Shown: one piece after another, positions 1 to 12,636 of the stretch
Layout of the letters: the number at the start of each line of letters is the position of its first letter
Position numbering within the stretch: the stretch's first letter is position 1
Made by a program: the position numbers and the translations under genes
Assembly (NCBI RefSeq): GCF_037975245.1
Contig: NC_092562.1
Coordinates: 11,267,001-11,331,000, forward strand
Length of the DNA stretch: 64,000 nucleotides
Direction: 5' to 3'
Source: Apostichopus japonicus
Lineage: Eukaryota > Echinodermata > Holothuroidea > Aspidochirotida > Stichopodidae
Notes under the pieces: model-generated
Databases searched by the model: none
What the model was told of the DNA's origin: nothing
The model's input: the letters and a program-made list of their open reading frames with translations, nothing else

Positions 1-1373
1 AAATGATAGGATAAAATATGATAAAATAACTGACCCTACAGCCAAGACGAGATAAAAAAATATTGAATTGATCTTTGATATAAAACCCAAGGACACAAAT
101 CCACAATTCCCCTGAGTAATTTGCTGAAGGAATTTTATTTCCGTGTGACACTCTTCAAGTGGACAAAACAGGACGGTGAACCACCATTGTGACATTAAAT
201 ATGAAGTACTCCAATTCCCCAGACCACCATTGTGACATTAAATATTAAGTACCCCAATTCCCCAGACCACCATTGTGACATTAAATATTAAGTACCCCAA
301 TTCCCCAGACCACCATTGTGACATTAAATATTAAGTACCCCAATTCCCCAGACCACCATTGTGACATTAAATATTAAGTACCCCAATTCCCCAGACCACC
401 ATTGTGACATTAAATATTAAGTACTCCAATCCCCAGACTGATTGTAAAACCTTCACAACGTATCACACAACATCAAGATCATGAATAGTATGCATAATAC
501 CAACTATCGCTATTCGATGATGATAAACATTGATGATTATCTTATTTTACTTTGTTGTTGTTGTTGTATACCATTGGTACAACAGATCACTCCCACCCTG
601 TGCTCCTTCTGTCCCCCTCCCCCCATCCACATCCTGTCAGATGTTGTAGGATAACCCTAACCTTCTTCACCCCGCCCCCCTACCAGCACCATCTGATGGC
701 TGTAGCTGGATAACCCACATCTCTATCCCTACCCTTCCCCCTCCCCCCCCCCCATCAGGACCTGATAACAGTTGTAGTAGGGTAACATCAAAACTCCTTC
801 ACCTCAAGTCACATAAATGTCAACTACTGTTAATAGCAGTAATCTTTTTTGTTACATTGTAAAATTATATCTTCCTTTGTCTTCAAAAGATAAATATGGA
901 AAGATGCACACAATTATCCTTTACTGAATAATCAACAAGTTTTCCTTATTTCATATCTTGCAGTACGGAAGGTCACTGCAAAGTCAGTTTCTTGTGAATC
1001 CCTCTGAACAATATTAACACCCAATATCCAACTCCCAGTTCTGCGGTTCTTTCCTTCAAAAACACCATGTGATCATCATCACTTGAAAAGATTTTAAAAC
1101 TGCTCGAATGTAACCCGATCATAGTTACATCACACCACCAAATTCCCATAACTTATTTAAAAAAAACAGATGTTAATTATGAAAAGATGAGTCCCTGAAC
1201 CAGGAAGAATGGGAAAATATATGAAACACAAGGTAACAATCATCAAAGAGGCACAACTGTTCATATTTACTGTAAATACGTTATGGATTAACGTATTTAA
1301 CGTTAGTTAATTTAACGTATTTATCGATTTACGTTATTAATAAATCACAATTTAATCTCTCTCTTTATTTAAG
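1..1373. other. Region downstream of SCP2, no gene seen
   Basis: AT-rich DNA beyond the SCP2 3' end. It holds the 43-bp tandem repeat at 179-436, C-rich low-complexity stretches around 595-760, and a short run of AACGTATTT-like repeats around 1275-1340. No coding signal was recognised on either strand. Confidence 0.6.
179..436. repeat. 43-bp minisatellite, about 6 copies
   Basis: Units share ACCACCATTGTGACATTAAA followed by TATTAAGTACCCCAATTCCC. The central copies are identical; the first and last differ by a few bases (GAAGTACTCC in the first). Such homogeneity suggests recent expansion. Confidence 0.92.
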
Positions 1374-1379
1374 GTAAAA
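1374..1379 (-). terminator. Candidate SCP2 polyadenylation signal
   Basis: TTTATT on the plus strand reads AATAAA on the minus strand, about 230 nt after the SCP2 stop codon. Position is plausible, but the region is AT-rich, so a chance match is possible. Confidence 0.3.
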
Positions 1380-1606
1380 GAGCTATAATTATTTTATCTT
1401 CCTCTTCATAAGCATCATGTATGTTACATCATTATTAAAGCAGATAGCAATTCTTTGGAATTGACTGAGTCAATTTGAGTCCTTTTTTCATTTTGTGGGG
1501 TTTGGTGCCGATTAGCGATCGAGACACCGGTCATGTTTCACATCTGATCATTGCATCTGGAATTCGGAGGCCAAATTTGAGCAGCGCCATAAAAGCTTGA
1601 CCACGA

Positions 1607-4600
1607 TCACAGGTTAGCTGGTGGAACTTTTGGCATTATTTGTTGAAGCTTCATCGCAACAGCCATGTTACCATTAAACTTCATTTTTCCAGAGAAGAAG
1701 GCCTGTCAAGGCAAACAAAAACAAAAAATTATAAGAACTGGCAGAAAACAAACAAAAAGTATACTATTCATTTAATTTCTTTGTATAATGTGTGGAACTA
1801 TTTTATTTGAAAGAAAATCAATAATTTAACAACAAGTACCAACAATCATAAAAACACTTTCCACCAATCACCTCCCTGCATTTCTGACTTACATTTTACT
1901 CTCATCACACCCCCTCTCCCACTTCTCATCACACCCCCTCCCTCCCACCTTACATTCCCCTCCCTCCCACCTTACATTCCCCTATATTTCCCTGCAATTG
2001 CTGAAGTTTTAGTGTCCAAATTTGTCAAAATCCCCCAAAAAATCACTTTATTGTTACCTTCTGGGGATGGGGTTGGTGGTGGGGGGACAAACATTCAAGT
2101 TACCAACTTCTAATCCAATGTACAATAAAGCACAACATGACCTATAAAACTATAGTAGCTCTGAAATTGAAATACTTCAAATTAGCAAGAACTGAAATAA
2201 GTATCATTCCCAATTTTTAACCATGTATGGAATAAAATCGCCTACTACAAAATTGTTGTGAGTTTGCTACACAATTTTTGCCCTTTATCTTTGATCTTCA
2301 CATATTGTCAATGTTAAGGACAGTACATGCTACATAGTGATAACATTTTGGGACCAATTTTAATTAATACTCCTAGCATAACTATTTATAGCAGATAAGG
2401 TAATATGAATATGGTCCTTACCGCTTGAGGTTGTAGTTTACCCAGCATGAGGTCGTAAAGATCTGAATCCTTCATGGTGAATGTACAGTCGGCTTTCTCT
2501 GTAAAATTTTTCAAAGCAAAGATCCAAAATTACATGTTTATTTGGGCTAAAACTGAATGCCAAATTACTCATATCGATCGACCAACACTGCATGGGTCTC
2601 TCTTTTTCTGCTTCTGAAATGAAAGTGCATCTCCAAATAGGAATAATTACATTTGTCTGTCTGAATGTCTATCTGTCTGTCTGTCTTTCAATGTTCTTCT
2701 GTTATCTAATATTTGTAGTGAAAATCTAAAACAAAAACTATCCCCCCCCCAAAAAAAAAAAGCATCTCTCCATATATTCCATAATTTTCTATTTATCTGG
2801 AAGATAGTACCACCCAGCAGGTAGAATATCAATATATATGAGTGATGCGATAACCCTCATTGACAGGGGACAACCTATTCCGCATAGTTAAATGATTTGC
2901 AGAAAGACAAAATCATCGCCGATTTGTACACAAACTTAGTATTTTCAGAATTTTAAGGATAGCAAAATTAAAAACAACTCAACAGTTTTTATGCAAACTT
3001 TGATAACTTAATCACTTCCATCCAACTATAAAAGAAACTTTTGGGTCTGTAATTGTCAGAAAGCTAGTCTAAGGTCCATCTGCACAAATAAGTAGAGGAG
3101 TACGGTTTTAGACTTACTGTTGCTTGATCCTCGGGTCACTGACCCATTGCCGTTTTTCACGTCGATGACCCAGGTCTCCTTGGCACCTCCCGGACCATCG
3201 GTGACGTTGAAAGCAAACACTGCCTTTACCTTCTTGACGTATTCTGCCCCCTCCTGAGGTTATTGAAAAGATTTTAAAATTTGTGAGAAAAACTGATGGA
3301 TTTATCCAACGACACATAAAAGACAGAAATGTTAGATTTTCAGATTAAAATAAAGAGGTGAGAATGAAAGGTAGAGCTAACTGTAGCCTAGTCAAATTTC
3401 TTGCTTAAATATATACTGGAATACTCAGAATGCGATAAGGTTCCACTGGTGCTTAGAAAATATGAGCAAACATGCACTGCTATCATATTGCTGTATCATA
3501 AAATCTCTTTGGGGTAACATGTGGGCGGTTCTTAGGCCAACTGCTACTTAGAGCAATGTTTCTGTAGGTTAGGTGACTATTAACCAATTTAAGGGTACTT
3601 TGGACGAGATCATATCTTGGGGGTAACATGTGGACCAATCTTAGGCCAACTGCTACTCAGAGCAATGTTTCTGTGAGTAAGATGAATATTAACCGTTTTG
3701 AGGGTACTCTGGACAAGATCATATCTTGGGGGGTCACATGTGGGCCATTCTTAGGCCAACTGCTACTTAGAGCAATGTCTCTGTACTTGAGAAGAATACT
3801 CACTGTTTTGAGGGTACTTTGGACGAGATCAAAGACTGGCTCGGCCTTAAAGGCCCCGGCTGCTGTAGTGGCTGGATAGAGAGCAGTTCTATTTAAAGAA
3901 AAGAAAGGTAGAAAGGACATTAATATTTCCAAAAGTGATAAAATTTCCAACTATCAAGCGATAGAAAATGGAAGCCTTACACTGTAAATAATGAGTTCAT
4001 TCCTACTTTTGCATTGCATTAGCAACTTGTCATAGCCTTTGCTCTCTTGTTGCCATGGCAGCAATGAAGTATTGGGTTGGATGTGTGTCCTACCTCTTAT
4101 ACCTATCTTAAAGCATTGATAGACCCTGAAGATGCTGTGCTTCAAAGTCAAACTTTTGAACGCAATTTCAATCTACTTAAGCCTCAACGTAAACAGTCAA
4201 GGACGGTAACAATTTTTCTCTTATCATGCGACATGTGCTATCCTTCAGGTTGTTCCTATATATGAATATGTATATTATAAGAAAGAAGTTTTACAAAATG
4301 AAAGAAGGAAACATAGATCTTGTCTGCTGAGGCATTATCAGGAATTATTTCGCCCATTTATCCAAATCTATAAAATAAACTATATTGAATGCTCAATGTT
4401 TGCCGATTTTTTTCATTAAATTGTTCCTTCTCGCTTCGGTGGATAGCAACTAAGCCATTGATTTAATCATTTAGCTTCCAGGCAAAACTAAACCATAGAG
4501 CGACATCATAAACGCTGTCATTACTGTTTTCCTTCAAAAGAATAAATCATGCTCTGAACATCGCAGAGTCACCACACACCCTCTGATTTTAGAGTAATAA

Positions 4601-7600
4601 GGATCATGCTTACTGTGAATATTCGGGGAACCCCTTCTGATAGAGGGCGACAACCACTGCTCCACCCAATCCGATGTTATGTTGCAGGGCCAGCTTGACT
4701 CCAGGCACTTGTCTCTTGTCTGCTTTGTTCCTGAGCTGCCAATTGAGTTCTGTGCACTGAGCAAGTCCTGGCCAAAGGAATGTTAATGAAGGCAGAAATC
4801 ACAATCTCTCATGAATTCCAGTAAAACTTACGGCAGGAAATCAACAGAACTAATTGTTGTATGCTAAAACTAACAAAAGGCCGCATCCTCTCTCACTAGT
4901 GTAACACATGCAAGATAGGTGCAGTATGAGCCAGAGCATCAAGGGAGGTCAAGAATTGGGTATACGATGGGGGGGGGGGGGTAGATGCATGCACATGTGT
5001 ATTTCATTTTCATTGTCATATATTGCCCTAGTGTCTGTTATTACAAAACTGGTGGTTTAATTCATATGAAGTTTTGAAATTAATGTCAATATGTACAGTA
5101 GTGTGTCAATGTCTGTCCTAGTGGCAGCCAGAGGATGTCCAATAGGAAACCAGTCTACCAGTAGGGTCAATAACACACTGTAAGCTTGTGTGTCTGGCTT
5201 TATGTACAAATGTCTGTAGGTGTGTATTATGGTAATATTCATACCTGTGGCACCCAGAGGATGTCCTTTAGATATCAGTCCACCACTAGGGTTTATGACA
5301 TACTTTCCTCCGTAGGTATTATCACCGGCATCGATAAACTCTCCTGCCTTTCCTTTAAGAGAATTAAAAAAAAAGTTTTTGAATTAATTTGATCAGACCA
5401 TGTTAGTATTGATTAAGTCACCTCCAGAGATAGCTAAAAAACTTTATACACTTCTACGGCTCTGTTAATTAAAAACACTTGATTGTACTTTCTCCTTGTA
5501 AGTATGAGAAAATGGTAAACAAACCTCACCAATGTTTTAACCTAAACCTTGCTTTGAGAGTGATATTTTCAATAGCTTTTTTAATACAAGCCACTTGCAG
5601 CACCTTGTACTGAATATACAGATTTTTTTTTATCCCAATTCTTATATTTTTCCACACAAGAAAATTTTTTGAAATTATCTTTAATTAATTCCCTATTAAT
5701 TTATATTTTTTGCAGTGATGCAAAATTGGATGGTGTTGAAGTTTGATAATTGCAATCATTTTCTTTACAAATAGTATTAAAACTAGCTGTAAACTAAGAA
5801 TCAGAAACAGCATGCTGTTTTTAAATAATGACTTCTGAATGAGGTATCAGTTCATCAGACTGCTGTGAAGGGAATGTTTAAAGGGTGTGAAGACTGGCGC
5901 ACAAAGAAACGTCTCATGCCAGTTATCTGACCTAGTATCGAATGAGGTGTAACAGAAGTGTTAGACACCATCATCGATCCCAGAAAATACACACACAGCT
6001 TGCTACCGTTGGTAATTAGACACTAGTGTACAGTCAATACTTACAGCTATGGTCAATACCTACAGCACAGTATACAAACGATACAGCGATGGACATCTCA
6101 GGTCCAGCTAAAGATAACAAGGTATCACGTTTCATTACTGTCTGCATTTTGTAGCGACAAGAAGAAAACTTCACTTGCAAGCAACGGAAAGTTAACTTTT
6201 TCAGAGCACGGCACGCGGTTTGGGGAGAGTCTTCAATGCCTTTCATGTCATATCTTAGACATTCTGCCACTAATTCGAACTAATAGATCTTAGCAAAACT
6301 TAATTTACGAGCATAAATCAATTAAGGACTAAATAAGAAATAAGCAAAGTCTTCTTGAGAACTTTTCGTTTTCGGAATAGTCTTAACGTACAGACTTCGG
6401 CAGATGGTCAGTCTTACCTTCTGGACAGAGTCCGAGGGCTTCATAGGTGATCAATTCATTCGCTGAGAAACAGTCGTGAAGTTCAATGACCTGGACATCC
6501 TCCGGAGTTTTGCCGGCTTTAGAGAAAACTTTCTCGGCTGCTTTTTTGGTCATATCGTATCCAACCTTCGAATGAATGAAGATTGATCAAAACCACTGAG
6601 TGCTAACTGTAACTTTCATGGTTTAAATACTTAAATATGAAACCATTTAGCATGGTCTAATAGTAGCACAGTTTAACTGTAGTAACAGTGCAGTGAACAA
6701 TTTACTTGGTAACGCAGAGCAACATGCTGTGCAGAATGGTTTAATGATAGCAAATAATAATATCATGATTTGACATTAGTTTGTTGTTCTGTAGTTCTGT
6801 AGTTCTGTACTGTATTAGAAGCACAGGGTAATGGTAAGCTGCATAAATAATAGCAGAGTTTAGTAGAAGCAAATTAGCAATCAATAACATAGTTCAATGA
6901 TAGCAATAATATCATGACTTAACATTTGTATGTTGTCATAGTACTATACTTGAATGGATCCACTTGGTAATGGTAATGGGTTTTATTTGTGTGTAAATTT
7001 AGTGGACCTGACGTTTCGATCCTAGCAGGATCTTCTTCAGAGGCTCTTCATTCAAAATAGATGCTCGTGCAAAATTAAGTACTTGTACCCATGCTTTGAG
7101 CCTTGTACTGGAAACAATGGGAATTCTACTTGTACTTGTAACAATGGAATTCTACTTGTAATTGTAACAATGGTAATTCTACTTGTACTCGTACTTATAA
7201 CAATCGGAATTATACTTGTACTTATAACAGTGGTAATTCTACTTGTACTTATAACAGTGGTAGTTCTACTTGTACTTGTAACAATGGGAATTCTACTTGT
7301 ACTCATAACAATGGGAATTCTACTTGTACTTGTAACAATGGGAATTCTACTTGTACTTATAACAATGGGAATTTATACTCGTACTTATAACAATGGGAAT
7401 TCTACTTGTACTTATAACAGTGGTAGTTCTACTTGTACTTGTAACAATGGGAATTCTACTTGTCCTTGAAACAATGGGAATTCTACTTGTACTTATAACA
7501 ATGGGAATTCTACTTGTACTTTAACAATGGGAATTCTACTTGTACTCATACTCATATGGTTGTTCTCGTCCTACAAGACTCGTCTACAAGTATTGCATAT

Positions 7601-10600
7601 GATAGGGCATTACCAGTTTGATGGAACTTTTGTCGTCAAATGTACTGGGACCGTCAGTAACCATTTCCATTGCCAGGATCTCCACAGCGTTAGCCTGCAG
7701 GTTGTGCTTGTGTACAAACTCTTCACTGCAGACAATAGCAGCAGCACTGCCATCCGATGTTGGGCTGCAGGAAGAACCATAAAGGCAAACAAGGGGTCAC
7801 TAAAAACAACTAAGTATGTATAAAGGACTATGTGATACTGCAAACATATAATTGAAACATGAACAGCTATTGAGTTTTATCCCACAAGCATACATGCAAC
7901 TGTTTACCACACTGTATTCCAATAGACACGTTTTAAAACACATGTTAGTAATGTTACATAGCAACCACATATAATCCTAGTGTGAGCGTCACACACAAAG
8001 ATATTCTCGTCCTAGTAAACTCAACCTCATCACGAGAAATACAGTAGTACAATGCGTACAGTGATACAAATGGTCGTACAGACAACATGTGACTTTACAG
8101 GTTTTGATCAAGCCTGAAGCCATTTGGTTAATTCTTCTTATAAATATCTCCTTAAAGGGTGTGAAGACTCGCGCACAAAAAAGAAACGTCTAATGCTGGT
8201 AATCTGACCTAGTTTCAAATGAGGTGTAACAGAAATGTTAGACACCACCATCGATCCCAGAAAATACACACACAGCTTGCTACCGTCGGTATTTAGACAC
8301 TAGTGTACAGTCAATACATACAGCTACGGTCAATACCCACAACACAGTGTATATACAGTAGCAGTGATGGACATCTCAGGTCTAGATAAAAGATAACAAG
8401 GTATCATGTTTCATTACTGTCTGCATTTTGTAGCTTCACGAACAAACATCACTTGCAAGCAACAGAAAGTTAACTTTTTCAGATGGCCGCACAGTCTGGG
8501 ACGGTTCTTCAATGCCTTTAATGTCCTGAAATTACTGACCCAGGAAAGATTATGAAATTATCATCAAAATGACATCATCATTTACTTTGTATCAAGAGGT
8601 AAAATAACTCCCACCCTTACTAACCTCTCTTTTCATATAGAGATGTTGTTTACATTAAACGGTCATCTATAACAATCAAACAGGCAATACTTTAGTGTAC
8701 ACACAATTTCAATGGCAGTTTTTAAGTTTATGAATTTTGTCATATATAGTAATACCTGAAGAAATTACAAAATTGCATTTTTGCAGCAAGTTTGACCATT
8801 TGCATTAGATTCTGTAAATTCGATACCCGATAAATGATTATTCATTAAGCATTTGACACTCACCAACATTGTAACTTGGTAACAGGATCATGAATCAGTG
8901 GAGATGCCTTGATTTGATCCAGTGTGTATTCATCTTGAAACTGGGAATATCTGTCAACCACAGATAAGAAATATGTAAATATATATATATTTATTTCTGC
9001 TTTATTTTATTACAAACTGTCGCTCTGTCTCACCAACACCATAAACCATAAACAGATACAATGATAAAACTATTAAGATGACTCAAAAGCATTTTGACAT
9101 ATCTTGGCACTGTTTATTTAAAAAACAAATAAGAGTTGATATAAAGCTACAACTAATTTACATGAAAATTTAATATTTCCTGTTGTACCATTGTGGAAAA
9201 GTTCATCCTCCTACCAAGCTTCAAAATAGCAGATCAGCCACAAAAGACCAAAATATGAACAGGCTCTATGTTTATGTAATCCTTTAGGATTTTATTTGCC
9301 TCTTTAAAACCCATTGTAAGTTTGTGTATTATACTTGTCCTATTTTTAGTTTAAAAGACGCTTCGTATGACAAATCTTTTGGTATAATTTCTTGTACTCC
9401 AGTAGATTTGTGTTTCCATTTTACGGAGGACACGTGATGCTGCGGTAGGCAAATATCATATGTATAAAGTTTGCTGTTCATGAGAGTGATTAACATACAA
9501 GCTACGCAGGCTCACAAGAACTTACAAATTCACAAGGCACTAACTGAAGTAATACCATAACATGTTATACCTCCATTATAGTGCAGAAAGCATGGATACA
9601 GTAAAATATAATAAGTCACTGACAGCAGTAAAACCATACAAAAATAATATATTTTCATGATTACAGTAATAGTATAACCTACAGTAAGAACACACAATAC
9701 ACTAAATCATATCAATCCCATTAAATACTGTTATCCATGACAGCCATAACAGAACCTATGGACACACTAAATAGTAATTTGCTGTGACACAATATAACTG
9801 TTATCCATGACAACCATAACAGAACCTATGGACACACTAAACACTAATTTGCTGTGCCACAATAACACTGTTAATCATGACAGCCATAACAGAACCTATG
9901 GACACACTAAACAACTAATTTGCTGTGCCACAATAACACTGTTTTCCATTACAGCCATAACAGAACCTATGGACACACTACTGTAAACAACTAATTTACT
10001 GTGCCACAATAACATTGTTTTCCATTGCAGCCATAACAGCACCTATGGACACACTAAACACTAATTTACTGTGCCACTATAACACTGTTTTCCATGAGAG
10101 CCATAACAGAACCTATGGACACACTAAGCAACTAATTTGCTGTGCCACAATAACACTGTTTTCCATTACAGCTATAACAGAACCTATGGACACACTATGA
10201 TGCAATAATTGCAGTGACACCATAAAACTGTTACCCATTACAGCCATAACAGATTCTATAGACACACTAAGCACATTGACATTGAGCCCATAAGAGTGGT
10301 ATCCATTATGTACAGCACTTAAAAGAACCTATGAACATACTTAGAAGTAATTACATTAGCAGAAACAAAAATAAACCATGATAATTCAGCACATGAGACT
10401 TAAAACAACAACCTTTATAATCTACAATCCCTGGATGAAACAGATAACACCTTGAAATTGTTTCAGGTTTCTTATTTTATCTTGCTTTAATCTTTCCAAC
10501 TTGTTCATATAAAGATAAAATTTCTCATCCCTTGTAATTTGAATCATCACATGACAAAGAGATAATTGTTTGGATACTAATTATCAAAATTAATATTTGC

Positions 10601-12571
10601 TTCCTACCATCTATTTCTGTAAAGTTCAAAAGTTTTTTCACCCTTAGTTTTGGTGATAAGCAATCCTTTGACCCCATCAAGTCAAGATCATAAACAGTAA
10701 ATAACATCAAACTTTGAGCGGCTACTGTTTGCATTGATAGGCTGATTGAAGTGTTCGTTAGGAGATACTGTGACGATGCAAAGAACTGGAAACAGAGCTC
10801 TCCGTTGGCATTGGGAACTTAACCTGTCACTTGTTTAGATTTTTGTGGTTTCATATCATGAAAATAGAAACCACCAATAATTTACTATTAACACTACTAC
10901 TGTATCTCCACATATTTTGCAAAAAAGAATGAAGATGTATCTTCAAATTTAATCGTAAATAGAAAGTAATGGGCAAGGTCATAGTTAGCAAGGGTGTTAG
11001 GGAGGGGGGGAGGGGTTATTTGGAGGGCATGTGTCAGTCTTGACAATTATTGAAACTGGCATCTCAACACCAGTTTACCTAACAGGTGAATAGCAGGTGG
11101 GGCAGGAACATGCAGGTCTCTGTAAGCCCACCCTCACCACCTAAAGCCCCACCTACTACCACCTCCCAGTAGCTGAAGCAAGGACCTTGTTTGAGGAAAG
11201 GACTGGATACTAACCACTTGCTCACGTAACCTTATCACTTATTAGTTTGAGTACAACCCCATCAGTACAAGTACAATCCCCTGAGTATGAGTACAACCTT
11301 GAATTGCCATTGACGGAAGTACAAGCACCAATACAGGTTCTGAGCAAAAGTACAAGTACTTAACTTTGTACTAGCAACTATATTAGATTCCAAAAGTGCC
11401 TTGGGTACAAATATGAGTTCAAATCCATGAAGGTGAGTACCAGTGCAGACAACTTATGGTAAGATATCTGTAAAGACTCACGACAAGTCTGCATACCAGT
11501 CTGCTTTGTTCATCTAGGGACTACACTTTATTAATTGTGAAAACCTCCCAATAATGTCTCAAACACTTAAATAAAAATTTAAAGAAATTATAATATCATA
11601 CTTTTGTAACAAGGCATATCAAAAGCAAATTCCTTACCATAATAAACAAACTAGAGAATCGCTAAGGTTTTAAGTTGTATTACAATCTAACAAATCAATT
11701 GTTGCTATGGTATTAAGCATCAATTCTATTCTATGAATTGCATGATAAAAGTCAAAACAGTCTGATCCTGTTTGATGTACCTTGCAGAACTACAGAAATA
11801 CTTACGGGTTCCTGGTGGAGTGCTTGTGGTTTTTCCAGGCGATCTTGGCGAAGTGTTCGGGTTTGGTTCCTGTCATCAAAGCAACAAAGAAAATCCAGCG
11901 ATGTTAAAATTTATCCAGGAAATATCATGTAAGGTCTCTAGGTACCTCGTACACCAGAGAGAAATCAAATACTGCCAGAGAGCCTACGCCAATAAAGTCA
12001 CTAATCTTCTCAAGGCCATCTACCTTGTCTAAAACATCTGACATACAAATAATATGTAGCGTATGCCATAATAGGCTAGCATTAGTACCAGCACAGCAGT
12101 TGGTGGACATGAGACAACAACCCCCCCCCCCCCCCATCATTTCCATCCCATTCCTGCCCCACTTGAAGCCAGTTAACCCAAATTCACATAAAACAGAAAA
12201 GAAACAAAAATAAAAAAATCCACGCTCTTTCCATTACTTTTCTTTTTCCTCTTCCTTTAGAAAATTCTAGTTTCATATAAATATCAATGTTTGGAGAAAT
12301 CCTCAATTTTATTGAGTGCTCAAAATATTTACATCATTTTGATGTCTGATACTACTTTGCAACCTATTTCCTTTGATGATGGGGAATCAAATCAGTTACA
12401 ATACCTCACAATCTGCTTGCACGGTATCAAGGAACATTACAGACAAAAAGTCAAACATTGACATCAACCATACCATTGACTTCATTAACATGATTCATCT
12501 GTTAAAATTATGATAATTTTTAACCACTTTCAGCCAAAGATATTTCTTTGAATGATTGTCTGTCAAATATT

Positions 12572-12636
<65 letters not shown>

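Noticed and set aside
7083-7469. 128-codon open frame rich in Leu/Val/Ile
   Set aside because: It is the translation of a 27-bp minisatellite inside an SCP2 intron; the repeat length, a multiple of three, keeps it open.
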